Part shown: positions 34,031-43,208 of the stretch, piece by piece
How positions within the stretch are numbered: the stretch's first letter is position 1
Layout of the letters: each line of letters begins with the position of its first letter
DNA from: an uncultured Oscillospiraceae bacterium
GTDB taxonomy: Bacteria > Bacillota > Clostridia > Oscillospirales > Ruminococcaceae
DNA: 64,000 bases
NCBI GenBank assembly: GCA_900546885.1
Contig: UREN01000002.1
Coordinates: 1-64,000, forward strand
Direction of reading: 5' to 3'
Position numbers and translations under genes: made by a program
Notes under the pieces: model-generated
The model's database searches: none
Told to the model about the DNA's origin: nothing
What the model saw: the letters and a program-made list of their open reading frames with translations, nothing else

Positions 34031-35266
34031 GTGGCGCAAACGCCTTCTGGAAAGAAAAAAAGAACAGGCACAAAACTGCTGATTGGGCTGCTGCTGGTTG
34101 TGCCGGCTGTTTATGTGATTGTGCAGGTGGCCACCATTGCGGCACGGTCGTCTGCGCTGCTTACTCAGACGGCCGTGCAGGGCACCATGGCGGAAAGCGT
34201 GGTGTGCGAGGGCTTTTTGGGCATGACAGAGCAGATTATCACCTACGAGGGCAGCGGGGTGCTTTCTTACATTGCCAAAAACGGCGAGCGTGTCAGCGAG
34301 GGCATTGGGGTGGCACAGCTGTTTGCCAGCGAGGCCGATGCGGCAGAGTACAAAAGGTATACGGCACTTTCGCAGGAAATAGAGCTTTTAACCAAAGCGC
34401 AGGCCACGGGCAGCGCAGGCGATGCCTCTTTGCTGGAAAGACAGGTGCAGACAGGGGTGTACGACGCGCTGGATGCGTTGGATTCCGGCGATTTTTCCTC
34501 GCTGGAAACAGCCCAGAACGACATTCAGCTTGCGCAGGATAAGCTAAAAATCAGCATGGGGGAAACAGAAGATTATTCCGCCCGCATTGCAGAACTCACA
34601 GCCCGCAGAGATGCACTGAGCAATGCGGCCGGCACAATGATCACCGCGCCGGGCACAGGGTATTTTGTCTCTTCTCAGGATAGCACGGCGGCGCTTTTCA
34701 CCCCGGAGCAGCTGGAACAGATGACGCCTGCCCAGCTGCAGGAGGCCCTGCAGCAGCCAGTGCAGGAAAACCCGGAAAACTGCGCCGGGAAAATTATCTC
34801 TGATTACCGCTGGCGCTTTTTTGCCCTGGTGGATGCAGAACAGGCGGCCAAATTTTCCGAAGGGGCAAGCGTCACGGTAAGTTTTCCCAAAGTGTCGCAG
34901 GAAAGCGTGCCCGCCAGTGTGGTAAGCGTGCAGCTGGACGAAGAGGCCGGCATTGCAAAAGTGGAGCTGCTGTGCGATTATATCAACAGCGAAACCGTGG
35001 CGTTGGAACGGGAACAGGCTGTGATTGCGCTCAAAACTTACGAGGGCCTGCGCATCCCCACCAAAGCCTGCCACACCATAGACGGCAAAACCTATGTATA
35101 CACGAAATTAGGCAACACCGTGCACCAAAAGCCGGTTACAGTGCTTTGGACAGACGGGGAAGACACGCTGATTTCGATGGAATATGTCAAAGACGAAAAC
35201 GAGCTGGAAATGTACGACGAAGTAATCGTGGAAGGCACCGGGCTTTACAATGGAAAATTGCTTTGA
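34031..35266 (+). CDS. HlyD-like membrane fusion/adaptor protein
   Basis: 411 residues. A GTG start at 34031 (GCGAGGTGG upstream) gives a basic N-terminus, one membrane anchor (LLIGLLLVVPAVYVIVQVATIAA) and a long extracytoplasmic part. It has a lipoyl-like half (GSGVLSYIAKNGERVSEGIGVAQLF), a coiled-coil hairpin (about 115-200) and the second lipoyl half with a beta-barrel domain. The layout is that of HlyD/RND-type adaptors. No ABC, RND or outer-membrane partner is nearby; the next genes are the division block sepF-divIVA. I recall similar adaptors at this locus in Ruminococcaceae, but their job is unknown to me. Confidence 0.75.
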   Translation: MAQTPSGKKKRTGTKLLIGLLLVVPAVYVIVQVATIAARSSALLTQTAVQGTMAESVVCEGFLGMTEQIITYEGSGVLSYIAKNGERVSEGIGVAQLFASEADAAEYKRYTALSQEIELLTKAQATGSAGDASLLERQVQTGVYDALDALDSGDFSSLETAQNDIQLAQDKLKISMGETEDYSARIAELTARRDALSNAAGTMITAPGTGYFVSSQDSTAALFTPEQLEQMTPAQLQEALQQPVQENPENCAGKIISDYRWRFFALVDAEQAAKFSEGASVTVSFPKVSQESVPASVVSVQLDEEAGIAKVELLCDYINSETVALEREQAVIALKTYEGLRIPTKACHTIDGKTYVYTKLGNTVHQKPVTVLWTDGEDTLISMEYVKDENELEMYDEVIVEGTGLYNGKLL

Positions 35267-35301
35267 AATTTGTGCGCGGCGCTGAAATTTTAAAGGCTTT
35301 A

Positions 35302-35330
35302 TTGACATTTCAGCTAAAACCTAGGATAAT
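35302..35330 (+). promoter_or_regulatory. sepF operon promoter
   Basis: TTGACA (35302-35307), 17 bp spacer, GATAAT (35325-35330). It is strong and likely drives sepF-ylmH-divIVA. Confidence 0.85.
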
Positions 35331-35413
35331 GTAACCATTAAGATTCCGGCAGTGTGCGCATTTGCACCACGCGGTGCTGCGCGGCTTCCACAGAGCGAGA
35401 AGGAGTAAAGAAC

Positions 35414-35857
35414 ATGAGCTTCATCAACAAATTCAAGGAAATGATGGGCAGCAATGAAGAGTACGCAGAAGATGCGGATTATCCCGTGGAAGGGAATTAT
35501 GACGATGCGCCGCAGGATGATTATGCTGCCGGAGAAGAGCCCAGCCCCAAACGCAACAAGGTTGTGAACATCAACTCTACCATGCAGTTGCAGGTGGTGC
35601 TGGTGAAGCCGGAGCACTTTGAGGATGCCAGCGCCGTGGCAGACCACCTGAACGCCAAGCGCACGGTTGTGCTGAACCTGGAGTCTACCAGCAAGGACAT
35701 CGCCCGCAGGCTGATCGATTTCCTCTCTGGCGTGGCATATGCCAACAACGGCCAAATCAAACGTGTGGCAGCCAGCACTTTTATTATCACGCCGTATAAC
35801 GTTGATATCATGGGCGATTTGTTGGATGAACTGGAAAGCAGCGGCGTCTTCTTCTGA
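35414..35857 (+). CDS. sepF: Cell division protein SepF
   Basis: 147 residues; an FtsZ-binding ring-forming protein that tethers the Z-ring to the membrane. It has an N-terminal amphipathic helix MSFINKFKEMMG, an acidic linker, and a C-terminal globular domain with VVLVKPEHFEDASAVADHLNAKRTVVLNLE, IDFLSGVAYANNGQIKRVAASTFIITP. GAAGGAG precedes the ATG. It is in the standard dcw-distal order with ylmH and divIVA. Confidence 0.95.
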   Translation: MSFINKFKEMMGSNEEYAEDADYPVEGNYDDAPQDDYAAGEEPSPKRNKVVNINSTMQLQVVLVKPEHFEDASAVADHLNAKRTVVLNLESTSKDIARRLIDFLSGVAYANNGQIKRVAASTFIITPYNVDIMGDLLDELESSGVFF

Positions 35858-36629
35858 GCCGCGCCGCACGCGCGGCTATACGCCGCCGGTCAACGAGGAT
35901 GAGCGCCACTTTGTGCGCCGCATTGAGGATATGGCCTGGGCGGCAGCCGGCGGCGGGGTGCGCTGCACGCGCTTTTTATCCGACCGGGAGCAGGCTCTTG
36001 CAGCGGCTGCGCTGGCCAGGGCCGGTGTTCCCTACGACCTGTGGGGCGGCTATGACGGCGCAGAGCGCATGGTGCTGTGCATTGGCGAAGCTGCGGCGGA
36101 AACAGCGGCGGAGGTCTGCTGCCTTCAAATTACGCCGTCCCCTGTAAATGCGCCCCTGGAACACCGGGATTATTTGGGCGCTTTGATGGGCCTTGGCGTG
36201 GAGCGCGCATGCATTGGCGATATTGTGCCGCAACAAAGCGGCGGGGTATGCGCATTTATGGTGCCCGCTGCGGCTCGCCTTGCGGCAGACGAGCTGCGAG
36301 AGGTGGGGCGTTTTTGTGTGCGCGCTGTGCTGGGCGAAGGGCCTGAAGGGGCCGTTGCGCTGCCACAGCGGCAGATGCGCACGGCCAGTGTGGCCTCGCT
36401 GCGGCTGGACGCAGTGCTGGCGGCCATGATGCAGGTAAGCCGTGCCCAGGCAGTGCAGTGCATCCGCAGCGGCGCTGTGGCCATCAACCACATGCCGGTG
36501 CAAAGCGCACATGCCGATGTGTTTGAAAATGATGTTTTCAGCGTGCGCGGATATGGCAAATATAAATTGTGCACAGTGGGCGGAAAAAGCCGCAAGGGAA
36601 GGACGATCGTGTCTTATTTTCAATATTGA
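35826..36629 (+). CDS. ylmH: YlmH-like S4-domain RNA-binding protein
   Basis: 267 residues. The C-terminal S4 domain (about 185-245: ASLRLDAVLAAMMQVSRAQAVQCIRSGAVAINHMPV) is preceded by the YlmH domain (EHRDYLGALMGLGVERACIGDIVPQ). YlmH-family proteins act on stalled large ribosomal subunits in quality control and are named for the division locus. The best in-frame ATG, at 35826, overlaps sepF by 32 nt, so the start is uncertain. Confidence 0.85.
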   Translation: MNWKAAASSSEPRRTRGYTPPVNEDERHFVRRIEDMAWAAAGGGVRCTRFLSDREQALAAAALARAGVPYDLWGGYDGAERMVLCIGEAAAETAAEVCCLQITPSPVNAPLEHRDYLGALMGLGVERACIGDIVPQQSGGVCAFMVPAAARLAADELREVGRFCVRAVLGEGPEGAVALPQRQMRTASVASLRLDAVLAAMMQVSRAQAVQCIRSGAVAINHMPVQSAHADVFENDVFSVRGYGKYKLCTVGGKSRKGRTIVSYFQY

Positions 36630-36644
36630 ATGGGGGCAATCTCG

Positions 36645-37325
36645 ATGAATGCAGACGAGATCAGGGGCGTAACGTTCGACAGGACGATGCGCGGTTACCG
36701 CCCGGAGGAAGTGGATGAATTCCTGGCGCGCGTGGCGGCCGAGATGGATAAACTTCAGGAAGAAAAAGAAGACGCCGAACAGAAGATGTTCATTCTGGCC
36801 GAAAAGGTGGACCAGTACCGCGATGATGAAGAAACGCTGAAAACAGCGCTGCTGAACGCCCAGCGCATGGGGGAAAGCGTAATTCATGAGGCGCGGCAGA
36901 AAGCCGAAACCATCATCTACGATGCCAACAGCAAGGCAAGCCAGCTGAAAAACGAGGCAGACGCAAGTGTGGCGGCTTCGCAGGCAGAGCTGGAGCGCTT
37001 GAAAAAGGAAGTGGCCCAGTTCAAAAGCACGGTGCTGGAGTTGTACCGCCAGCACATTGCTTCTTTGACAAATGTGCCTGGGGAAGAAACGCTGAAACCG
37101 GCGCAAAAGCCAGAGGCAAAGCAGCCTGCCGCCGAGCCGCCCGCCGCGCAGCAGGCAGAGAAGAAGCAGCCGGGCAAGCCCAGGGCGAAAAAGGAAAAAC
37201 AGGCCGATGTGCCGCCCGCCGGGCAGGCGCCGATGTACGATTATGATGAAGACCGCCCGGATGCACCGGCCCATTCGGGCGATGCGATGTTCGGCAATTA
37301 TAAGGGCATCACATTTGAAGATTGA
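36645..37325 (+). CDS. divIVA: DivIVA-domain septum/pole protein
   Basis: 226 residues. The N-terminal lipid-binding domain NADEIRGVTFDRTMRGYRPEEVDEFLARV (about 1-32) is typical of DivIVA/GpsB. A long coiled coil follows to about residue 145, then a Lys/Pro/Ala-rich disordered tail, and a short conserved-looking end MFGNYKGITFED. It marks curved membranes at septa and poles. The ATG at 36645 is set by GGGGG nine nt upstream. Confidence 0.93.
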   Translation: MNADEIRGVTFDRTMRGYRPEEVDEFLARVAAEMDKLQEEKEDAEQKMFILAEKVDQYRDDEETLKTALLNAQRMGESVIHEARQKAETIIYDANSKASQLKNEADASVAASQAELERLKKEVAQFKSTVLELYRQHIASLTNVPGEETLKPAQKPEAKQPAAEPPAAQQAEKKQPGKPRAKKEKQADVPPAGQAPMYDYDEDRPDAPAHSGDAMFGNYKGITFED

Positions 37326-37333
37326 AACCACGG

Positions 37334-37366
37334 ATAGCGGCGCTTTACAAAAAGACGCCGCTATTC
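37334..37366 (+). terminator. Hairpin between divIVA and lspA
   Basis: ATAGCGGCG/CGCCGCTAT stem with a 13-nt loop and a weak TTCTTCC tail. It may end the sepF operon or only reduce read-through to lspA. Confidence 0.5.
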
Positions 37367-37394
37367 TTCCATTCCACCAAAAGGGGATAACAGA

Positions 37395-37880
37395 TTGCTC
37401 ATTTATGCTGTTTTGATTGTTTTGCTGGTGGGGGTAGACCAGCTTACGAAATATTTGGCCGCCGTCTACCTGGCCCCGGTTGGCACGGCTTCGTTCCTGC
37501 CGGGCATCATGGAACTTCGCTATGTGGAAAACGATGGCATGGCGTTCAGCATGCTCAGCGGCAGGCAGACGCTGCTGATTGTGGTGACAAGCATTACCAT
37601 CGGGGCGCTGGTGTGGTATCTTTTTTTCAAAAAGCCGCCCATGCGTGCCGAGCGTGTGGCCCTATGCCTCATTATTGCGGGCGGGCTTGGCAACCTGATT
37701 GACCGTGTGGCCGCGGGCAGAGTGATTGATTTTTTTGCCACTACGTTTATCAACTTTGCCGTGTTCAATGTGGCGGATTGCTTTGTGTGCATCGGCGGCG
37801 CTTTGTGGGTGCTGGCCGTGATGATTGCAGAGCACAAAAAGAAAAAGGAACAGAAGGAACCGGCCGATGGCGAGGCTTGA
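37395..37880 (+). CDS. lspA: Lipoprotein signal peptidase II
   Basis: 161-residue membrane aspartic protease that removes signal peptides from diacylglyceryl prolipoproteins. Four membrane helices; catalytic Asp residues in GNLIDRV and FNVADCFVCIG; YVENDGMAFSML is the conserved ENxGxAF loop. The start is TTG at 37395, supported by AAAGGGGAT upstream. It overlaps rluD by 14 nt. Confidence 0.94.
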   Translation: MLIYAVLIVLLVGVDQLTKYLAAVYLAPVGTASFLPGIMELRYVENDGMAFSMLSGRQTLLIVVTSITIGALVWYLFFKKPPMRAERVALCLIIAGGLGNLIDRVAAGRVIDFFATTFINFAVFNVADCFVCIGGALWVLAVMIAEHKKKKEQKEPADGEA

Positions 37881-38790
37881 ATACACAGCCTGTGCGCAGG
37901 ACGCCCTGCGCCGGGCCGACGCTGTGCTGAGTGGCGCTTTTCCAGACATGACGCGCAGTTTTTTGCAGCAGCTTTTTGCGCAGGGCCTTGTGCAATGCAA
38001 TGGCGCCCGTGCTTCCAAAAGCTTAAAGGTAAAGGCGGGGGACGTGTTTCTTCTGGAGGTGCCGCAGGCAAAGCCGGTTGCCCTTGAAGCGCAGCCTCTT
38101 CCGCTGGATGTGGTGTATGAAGACGCTGACCTTATTGTGGTCAATAAACCCAAGGGCATGGTGGTGCACCCGGCCGCAGGCAACCCGGACGGCACACTGG
38201 TGAACGCGCTGCTGCATCACTGCCGCGGGCAGCTTTCCGGCATCAACGGGGAAGAAAGGCCCGGCATTGTGCACCGCATCGATAAAGACACCAGCGGCCT
38301 TCTGGTGGCGGCCAAGACAAACGAGGCGCATGTGGGCCTTTCCGGGCAGTTTGCCGCACACAGCATCACACGGGTGTACCAGGCCGTGGTATATGGCGGT
38401 TTTTCACAGGATGACGGTGTTGTGGAGGGTTTGATTGGCCGCAGCCCGAAAGACAGAAAGAAAATGGCCGTGGTGGCGCAGAACGGGAAATATGCGTATA
38501 CCGCTTACCATGTAGAACAGCGCTTTTGCGGCTTTACCCATATTTCTGTGCGCCTGAAAACCGGGCGCACGCACCAGATACGCGTGCATATGGCCAGCAT
38601 TGGCCACCCGCTGGCCGGGGATGCGGTATATGGCCCGCGGGCGTGCATTGCCAAACTGCAGGGCCAATGCCTGCATGCGGGGACACTGGGCTTTCTGCAC
38701 CCGCGCACCGGGAAATACCTGGAATTCACAAGCGCTTTGCCGGCATATTTCCAAAACTTTTTGCAGGAGCTTTCTCAAAAATCGTCATAA
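37867..38790 (+). CDS. rluD: RluD-family 23S rRNA pseudouridine synthase
   Basis: 307 residues. An N-terminal S4 domain (MTRSFLQQLFAQGLVQCNGARASKSLKVKAGD) and the catalytic domain with IVHRIDKDTSGLLVAAKT (nucleophilic Asp), LKTGRTHQIRVHMASIGHPLAGDAVYG. This is the RluA/RluD/YlyB group, adjacent to lspA as ylyB is in Bacillus. The ATG at 37867 has AGAAGGAA upstream within lspA. Confidence 0.92.
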   Translation: MARLEYTACAQDALRRADAVLSGAFPDMTRSFLQQLFAQGLVQCNGARASKSLKVKAGDVFLLEVPQAKPVALEAQPLPLDVVYEDADLIVVNKPKGMVVHPAAGNPDGTLVNALLHHCRGQLSGINGEERPGIVHRIDKDTSGLLVAAKTNEAHVGLSGQFAAHSITRVYQAVVYGGFSQDDGVVEGLIGRSPKDRKKMAVVAQNGKYAYTAYHVEQRFCGFTHISVRLKTGRTHQIRVHMASIGHPLAGDAVYGPRACIAKLQGQCLHAGTLGFLHPRTGKYLEFTSALPAYFQNFLQELSQKSS

Positions 38791-38806
38791 AGAGGGATGT
38801 GCAGGG

Positions 38807-39634
38807 ATGATTGGAACATTGGATGAACTGCTGGTGGTAAGCGATATTGATAACACGCTGCTGAACGCAGTGGAGGGCCTGCCCGAGGTGAACCGGGCCA
38901 CGGTGCAGCTTTTTTCTTCCATGGGCGGCCGGTTTACAGTGGCCACCGGGCGCACGGTGGAATCTGTGCGCAGGTATTTGGGCGATGTTGCCATCAGCGC
39001 CCCGGTTATTGCGCTGGGCGGGGCCGTGATTTATGATTTTGCGCAGGAACAATATATTCAAAACATCACCCTGAATAAAGAATCTGCCATGGCGGCCCTG
39101 CGGGAAGTGCAGCAGAATTTCCCGGGTGTGGGCATTGAGGTGATGACGGCGGACGGCGCCATTCAAATTGTGCAGGCGAATGAATATACCCATATGCACA
39201 CCGTGCAGGAACGGCTTATCTATCTGCTGTGCCCGCTGGCAGATATCCGCCAGGAGTGGAACAAGGTGCTGTTTGCCGGGCCGCCGGAATTGATGCGCGC
39301 CGTTGCGGCATGGGCCGCGGACACCGAATACCCGGACATCTATTTTGTTTCAACAAACGATATGTATTTCGAAGTTATGCCGCAGGGGGCGTCAAAAGGT
39401 CATGCGCTCAAGACGCTTTGTGAATATCTCAATATCCCGCCGGCCAATTCGGTTGCCATTGGCGATTATTACAACGATATTGAGCTGATGCGCGCGGCAG
39501 GCCATTCTGTGGCAATGGGAAACGCGCCAAAAGAGGTGCAGGTGGAAGCCGACGAGGTAACGGGCAACTGCATGGACGGCGGCGTGGCGCAGGTGCTGTA
39601 CCGCCTGATAGACCAATACAGCGAGGCGAAGTAA
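38807..39634 (+). CDS. HAD-superfamily (Cof-type) phosphatase
   Basis: 275 residues. Catalytic motif I is VSDIDNTLLN (nucleophilic Asp), then VATGRTVESV, a Cof-type C2 cap, a Lys in GASKGHALKTLCEYL, and the metal-binding IGDYYNDIELMRAAGHSVAMGNAP. It would be a cytoplasmic phosphatase on sugar phosphates or nucleotides such as FMN or PLP; the substrate cannot be read from the sequence. It is 16 nt after rluD and 1 nt before comEA. Confidence 0.88.
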   Translation: MIGTLDELLVVSDIDNTLLNAVEGLPEVNRATVQLFSSMGGRFTVATGRTVESVRRYLGDVAISAPVIALGGAVIYDFAQEQYIQNITLNKESAMAALREVQQNFPGVGIEVMTADGAIQIVQANEYTHMHTVQERLIYLLCPLADIRQEWNKVLFAGPPELMRAVAAWAADTEYPDIYFVSTNDMYFEVMPQGASKGHALKTLCEYLNIPPANSVAIGDYYNDIELMRAAGHSVAMGNAPKEVQVEADEVTGNCMDGGVAQVLYRLIDQYSEAK

Positions 39635-39635
39635 G

Positions 39636-39998
39636 ATGCGCGGGTTCTTGCGGCGCTGCGCCTTGCCCGCAAAATACATTGCGTTTTGCGGGGTGCTGGC
39701 CCTGGCCGTGCTGGCGGCGCTGGTGGTGGAATTGCCGCCGCTGTATCAAAATGTCCGGCCTGCTACGCCGCAGGCATATTTCTCGCACCCGGGCGGATAT
39801 CTTGATATCAACACCGCCAATGCGGCCGAGCTTGAGCTGATAGAGGGCGTTGGGCCGGTAAAGGCGCAGCGCATTGTGGAATACCGCGAGGCCCACGGGC
39901 CGTTTGCCAGTGTGGAAGAGCTTGCGCTGGTGGATGGCATTTCGCAAAAAACGGTGTTGGCAGCGAAAGAGATGGCGGTTGCCTTACCGCCAGAGTAA
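39636..39998 (+). CDS. comEA: ComEA-type helix-hairpin-helix DNA-binding protein
   Basis: 120 residues: a basic N-terminus, one membrane anchor (YIAFCGVLALAVLAALVVELPP), then two HhH units (LDINTANAAELELIEGVGPVKAQRIVEYREAHGPFASVEELALVDGI). ComEA binds DNA at the outside of the membrane during uptake. It is shorter than classical ComEA because it lacks the long spacer domain, and comEB/comEC are not adjacent. Competence is therefore only a possibility. Confidence 0.85.
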   Translation: MRGFLRRCALPAKYIAFCGVLALAVLAALVVELPPLYQNVRPATPQAYFSHPGGYLDINTANAAELELIEGVGPVKAQRIVEYREAHGPFASVEELALVDGISQKTVLAAKEMAVALPPE

Positions 39999-40029
39999 GG
40001 CTTGCAGGGAAAAGGAGCGTGTGCCTGTT

Positions 40030-42234
40030 ATGGCAGAAAAAAACATGGAAGAAATGTTTATCAACCGTGAACTCAGCTGGCTGGCGTTCAACCGGCGCGT
40101 GCTGGACCTTGCCAAGGATAAGGCCGTGCCTTTGGGCGAGCAGCTGAAATTTGCAGGTATTTACGGCAGCAACCTGGATGAGTTTTTTATGGTGCGCGTG
40201 GGCTCTTTGTATGACCGCACCCTTTTGAAAGAAACGGCAAAAGAGAATAAAACGGGCATGACGCCGGCCCAGCAGATAGACGCCATTATGCCGGCCGTGC
40301 GCGAGCTGCAGGCACACTGCGATAAAATTGTGGCAAAGCTGTATGACAATATTGCCCAGCACGGCCTGCAGAAGGTGAACTTTGAAAAGCTTTCCAAAAA
40401 GCAGGAGCATTTCTGGAAACGCTATTTCCTGCGCGAGATATTTCCCGTGCTCTCACCGCAAATTATCGACCGCAGGCACCCGTTTCCGTTTTTGCGCGGC
40501 GGGGAAAGCTATGTGGGCGCCACGCTGCATGAAAAGGAAGGCACCGCGGCCCTGTTTGGCCTTGTGCCGCTGACAAGCCAGTTTCAGGAAGTGGTGTTCA
40601 TTCCCGGCGAGAAGGGCGGCGTGGAATTTGCCCTGACGGATGAGCTTGTGCTTCATTTTGCAGAGCTTGCGTTCGGCAAGGTGCGCGTTGCTTCCCGCTG
40701 CGTGTTCCGCGTGACGCGCAACGCCGACATCACGGTGGACGAGGGTATGTTCGACCATGATGTGGATTACCGAGAAATCATGAGCGAACTTTTGAAAAAG
40801 CGCCGCAAGCTGGCGGCCGTCCGCCTGCAGGTGACGGCAAAGGCGCCGCAGGAGATTGTGGATTATCTTCGGGAAAAGCTGCTTTTGCCGGAAAAGCAGG
40901 TGTTTTTCCAAACGGCCCCGCTGGGCCTTTCGGTGGCGTTCAAATTGTCTGCCAAACTGGCCGCCGCCAACGACGCCTCGCTGTTTTACCCGCCCCGGCG
41001 CCCCATGCTGCCCCCGGCCGGGTTCTCTCTGTCACAGGCGGTGCGCCAGCAGGATGTGCTGCTGTCTTACCCGTACCAGAGCATCCGCCCGTTTATCGGC
41101 ATGCTGTATCAGGCTGCGCGCGACCCGTCTGTCATCTCCATCAAGATGACATTATACCGGATGGCGCATGAGTCCAAAATCATCGAGACGCTTGTCAGCG
41201 CCGCCGAAAACGGCAAAGAAGTGGTTGCCATTGTGGAACTGCGCGCCCGCTTTGACGAGCAGAGCAACATCGATTATTCCAAACGCCTGGAAGAGGCGGG
41301 CTGCACCGTCATTTACGGGTTTGAAGATTATAAGGTGCACTCCAAGCTTACGCTTATCACCCGCAAGCGGGATGGGAAGATTGAGTATATTTCCCAGATC
41401 GGCACGGGCAACTACAACGAGAAAACTTCGGAGCAATATACGGATCTCTCGTTCATCACAGCAGATCAGGAAATCGGCGCCGAGCTTGCCGCAGTGTTCA
41501 ACAACCTTGCCGTAGAGCGCCTGACGGACAACACCGGCGAGCTGCTGGTGGCACCCCTGTGCTTTAAAAGCGTGCTTTTGAAAGAGATGGACCGCGAGAT
41601 AGAGGCCGCGCACAACGGCCGGCCGGCGCGCATCTGGCTGAAGTGCAATTCGGTAAGCGATAAAGATATTATCGAGCGGATATCGGCAGCCTCCTGCGCA
41701 GGCATCAGCGTGCGCATGATTGTGCGCGGCATTTGCTGCATCAAAGCCGGGGTGCCGGGCCTTACGGAGCACGTGACAGTGCGCAGCATTGTGGGGCGCT
41801 ACCTTGAGCACGAGCGCGTGTATGTATTCGGCTGCGGCGCCGATACAAGGGTGTATATCGCTTCGGGCGATTTTCTCACCCGCAACACCGAGCGCCGGGT
41901 AGAGGTGGGCGTGCGCATTCGGGATGCGGCCATCAAAAAAGAGCTGCTGGATATGCTGGCCATGCAGCTTTCCGATAATGTAAACGCCCATGAGATGCGC
42001 CCGGATGGCACATACACCAAAGTGAAACGCAAGGAGGGCCAGCCGCGCATTGACAGCCAGCTGGGCATGTATGCCATGCTGGAGCACGCGTGGCCCGCCA
42101 TGCCCCAGGCCGGGTACCCGGCGGGAAAACGCCCGGCAAAGCCCAGGGCGCGCAAAGCGGTAAGAAGGGCCAGGCAGGAAGGCAGCAAAAAGGCAGGGCT
42201 GCTGGGAACATTATCGGCCCTGTGGCGGCGCTAA
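40030..42234 (+). CDS. ppk1: Polyphosphate kinase 1
   Basis: 734 residues; reversible synthesis of polyphosphate from ATP. N domain FINRELSWLAFNRRVLDLA, H domain, then the phospholipase-D-like catalytic domains with KMTLYRMAHESKIIETLVSAAENGKEVVAIVELRARFDE, KVHSKLTLI (autophosphorylated His), GTGNYNEKT, and LEHERVYVFG. The last 40 residues are an unusually basic tail. ATG 40030 is used; an in-frame GTG at 40021 is possible. A strong terminator follows. Confidence 0.95.
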   Translation: MAEKNMEEMFINRELSWLAFNRRVLDLAKDKAVPLGEQLKFAGIYGSNLDEFFMVRVGSLYDRTLLKETAKENKTGMTPAQQIDAIMPAVRELQAHCDKIVAKLYDNIAQHGLQKVNFEKLSKKQEHFWKRYFLREIFPVLSPQIIDRRHPFPFLRGGESYVGATLHEKEGTAALFGLVPLTSQFQEVVFIPGEKGGVEFALTDELVLHFAELAFGKVRVASRCVFRVTRNADITVDEGMFDHDVDYREIMSELLKKRRKLAAVRLQVTAKAPQEIVDYLREKLLLPEKQVFFQTAPLGLSVAFKLSAKLAAANDASLFYPPRRPMLPPAGFSLSQAVRQQDVLLSYPYQSIRPFIGMLYQAARDPSVISIKMTLYRMAHESKIIETLVSAAENGKEVVAIVELRARFDEQSNIDYSKRLEEAGCTVIYGFEDYKVHSKLTLITRKRDGKIEYISQIGTGNYNEKTSEQYTDLSFITADQEIGAELAAVFNNLAVERLTDNTGELLVAPLCFKSVLLKEMDREIEAAHNGRPARIWLKCNSVSDKDIIERISAASCAGISVRMIVRGICCIKAGVPGLTEHVTVRSIVGRYLEHERVYVFGCGADTRVYIASGDFLTRNTERRVEVGVRIRDAAIKKELLDMLAMQLSDNVNAHEMRPDGTYTKVKRKEGQPRIDSQLGMYAMLEHAWPAMPQAGYPAGKRPAKPRARKAVRRARQEGSKKAGLLGTLSALWRR

Positions 42235-42279
42235 GCTCATGCGAAAACACCGTCAAAAAAACAGATAACAAACAACCGG

Positions 42280-42323
42280 CCTGCGGCGCTGCCTATGCTT
42301 TAGGCAGCGCCGCAGGTTTTGTT
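42280..42323 (+). terminator. Terminator after ppk1
   Basis: CCTGCGGCGCTGCCT/AGGCAGCGCCGCAGG, a perfect 15 bp stem with a 7-nt loop followed by TTTTGTT. Confidence 0.92.
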
Positions 42324-42350
42324 CTGCCCAAACGGGCAGCGTCATATACT
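42322..42350 (+). promoter_or_regulatory. Possible promoter of the M23/M50 pair
   Basis: TATACT at 42345-42350 with a poor -35 (TTCTGC, 17 bp away), directly after the ppk1 terminator. The weak -35 leaves room for an alternative sigma factor or activator. Confidence 0.4.
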
Positions 42351-42407
42351 GATGCAGATACCCTGTGCAGTGCCCGCAGGAAGAATCTGAAGAGGGAAGT
42401 GGCGAAG

Positions 42408-43208
42408 ATGTGGGAAAAGCAGACGGAAGCACAAACGATATGGCAACCCGCGAAAAAGAGTGGCCGGCAAAGTGAAAAAACGCAGGACCCTCTGCTTTTG
42501 GTTCAGCTTTTGCTGTGTGTGGCGGCGGTGGCATTCGCCATTTTGGCCAAAAGCATGGATGCAGGCTTCCTTCCGCAGCTTTCGCAGGCGATGGACGCCG
42601 TGTTGTCGCAAGGTGTGGATTTTTCGCAGGAAAACATGTTTGCCCATTTTGCCGGCGGCATGGTGGACGGCCTGCGGGAAAGCGCACGCCAGGTGATGGC
42701 ACAGCTGGACGGGGCGGCGCAGACGGCATCTTCTGCGCCTGCACAGGGCGGATATTTGCCCGTGCAAAAGGATGATACGCCTCCGGAGGGGTTCTCCATG
42801 GATGCCTATGTGCCCAAACAGCCGCTTTACAGCCCGGTGCAGGGCACGCTCACCTCCGGGTACGGCTATCGGGATAACCCTGTGAACGGGCAGGAGGATT
42901 TTCATGCAGGGCTGGACATCGCCGTGGCCGAGGGCACCCCTGTGCACTGTGCGCAGGACGGCCAGGTGGTGCAGGCCGGTTTTAACAGCATACGCGGCAA
43001 CTACATCATTGTGCGCCATACAGACGGGCTGCAAACGCTGTATCAGCATCTGGCGTGCGGCTTTGTGCGTGCGGGCGAGGGGGTTACACGGGGGCAGGTG
43101 ATTGCCAGTGCGGGCTCTACGGGAATGTCAACCGGCGCGCACCTTCACTTTGAGCTGATTTATAATGGCGTGCGGTACGACCCATCTGCCGCGCTTTTGG
43201 CCTCATGA
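42408..43208 (+). CDS. SpoIVFA-like M23 (LytM) domain membrane protein
   Basis: 266 residues: a basic N-terminal tail, one membrane segment (LLLVQLLLCVAAVAFAILA), a linker, and an extracytoplasmic M23/LytM domain. The zinc motifs are intact, with HAGLDIAVAEGTPV and GAHLHFELIYNG. It overlaps the M50 protease gene by ATGA, the same order as spoIVFA-spoIVFB in Bacillus, where the first protein holds the protease inactive until pro-sigma-K processing. Presence of all ligands means real endopeptidase activity is possible, unlike a purely structural SpoIVFA. Confidence 0.75.
   Translation: MWEKQTEAQTIWQPAKKSGRQSEKTQDPLLLVQLLLCVAAVAFAILAKSMDAGFLPQLSQAMDAVLSQGVDFSQENMFAHFAGGMVDGLRESARQVMAQLDGAAQTASSAPAQGGYLPVQKDDTPPEGFSMDAYVPKQPLYSPVQGTLTSGYGYRDNPVNGQEDFHAGLDIAVAEGTPVHCAQDGQVVQAGFNSIRGNYIIVRHTDGLQTLYQHLACGFVRAGEGVTRGQVIASAGSTGMSTGAHLHFELIYNGVRYDPSAALLAS

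Noticed and set aside
36170-36595. Minus-strand open frames opposite the sepF-ylmH region
   Set aside because: Shadows of ylmH, with no signals of their own.
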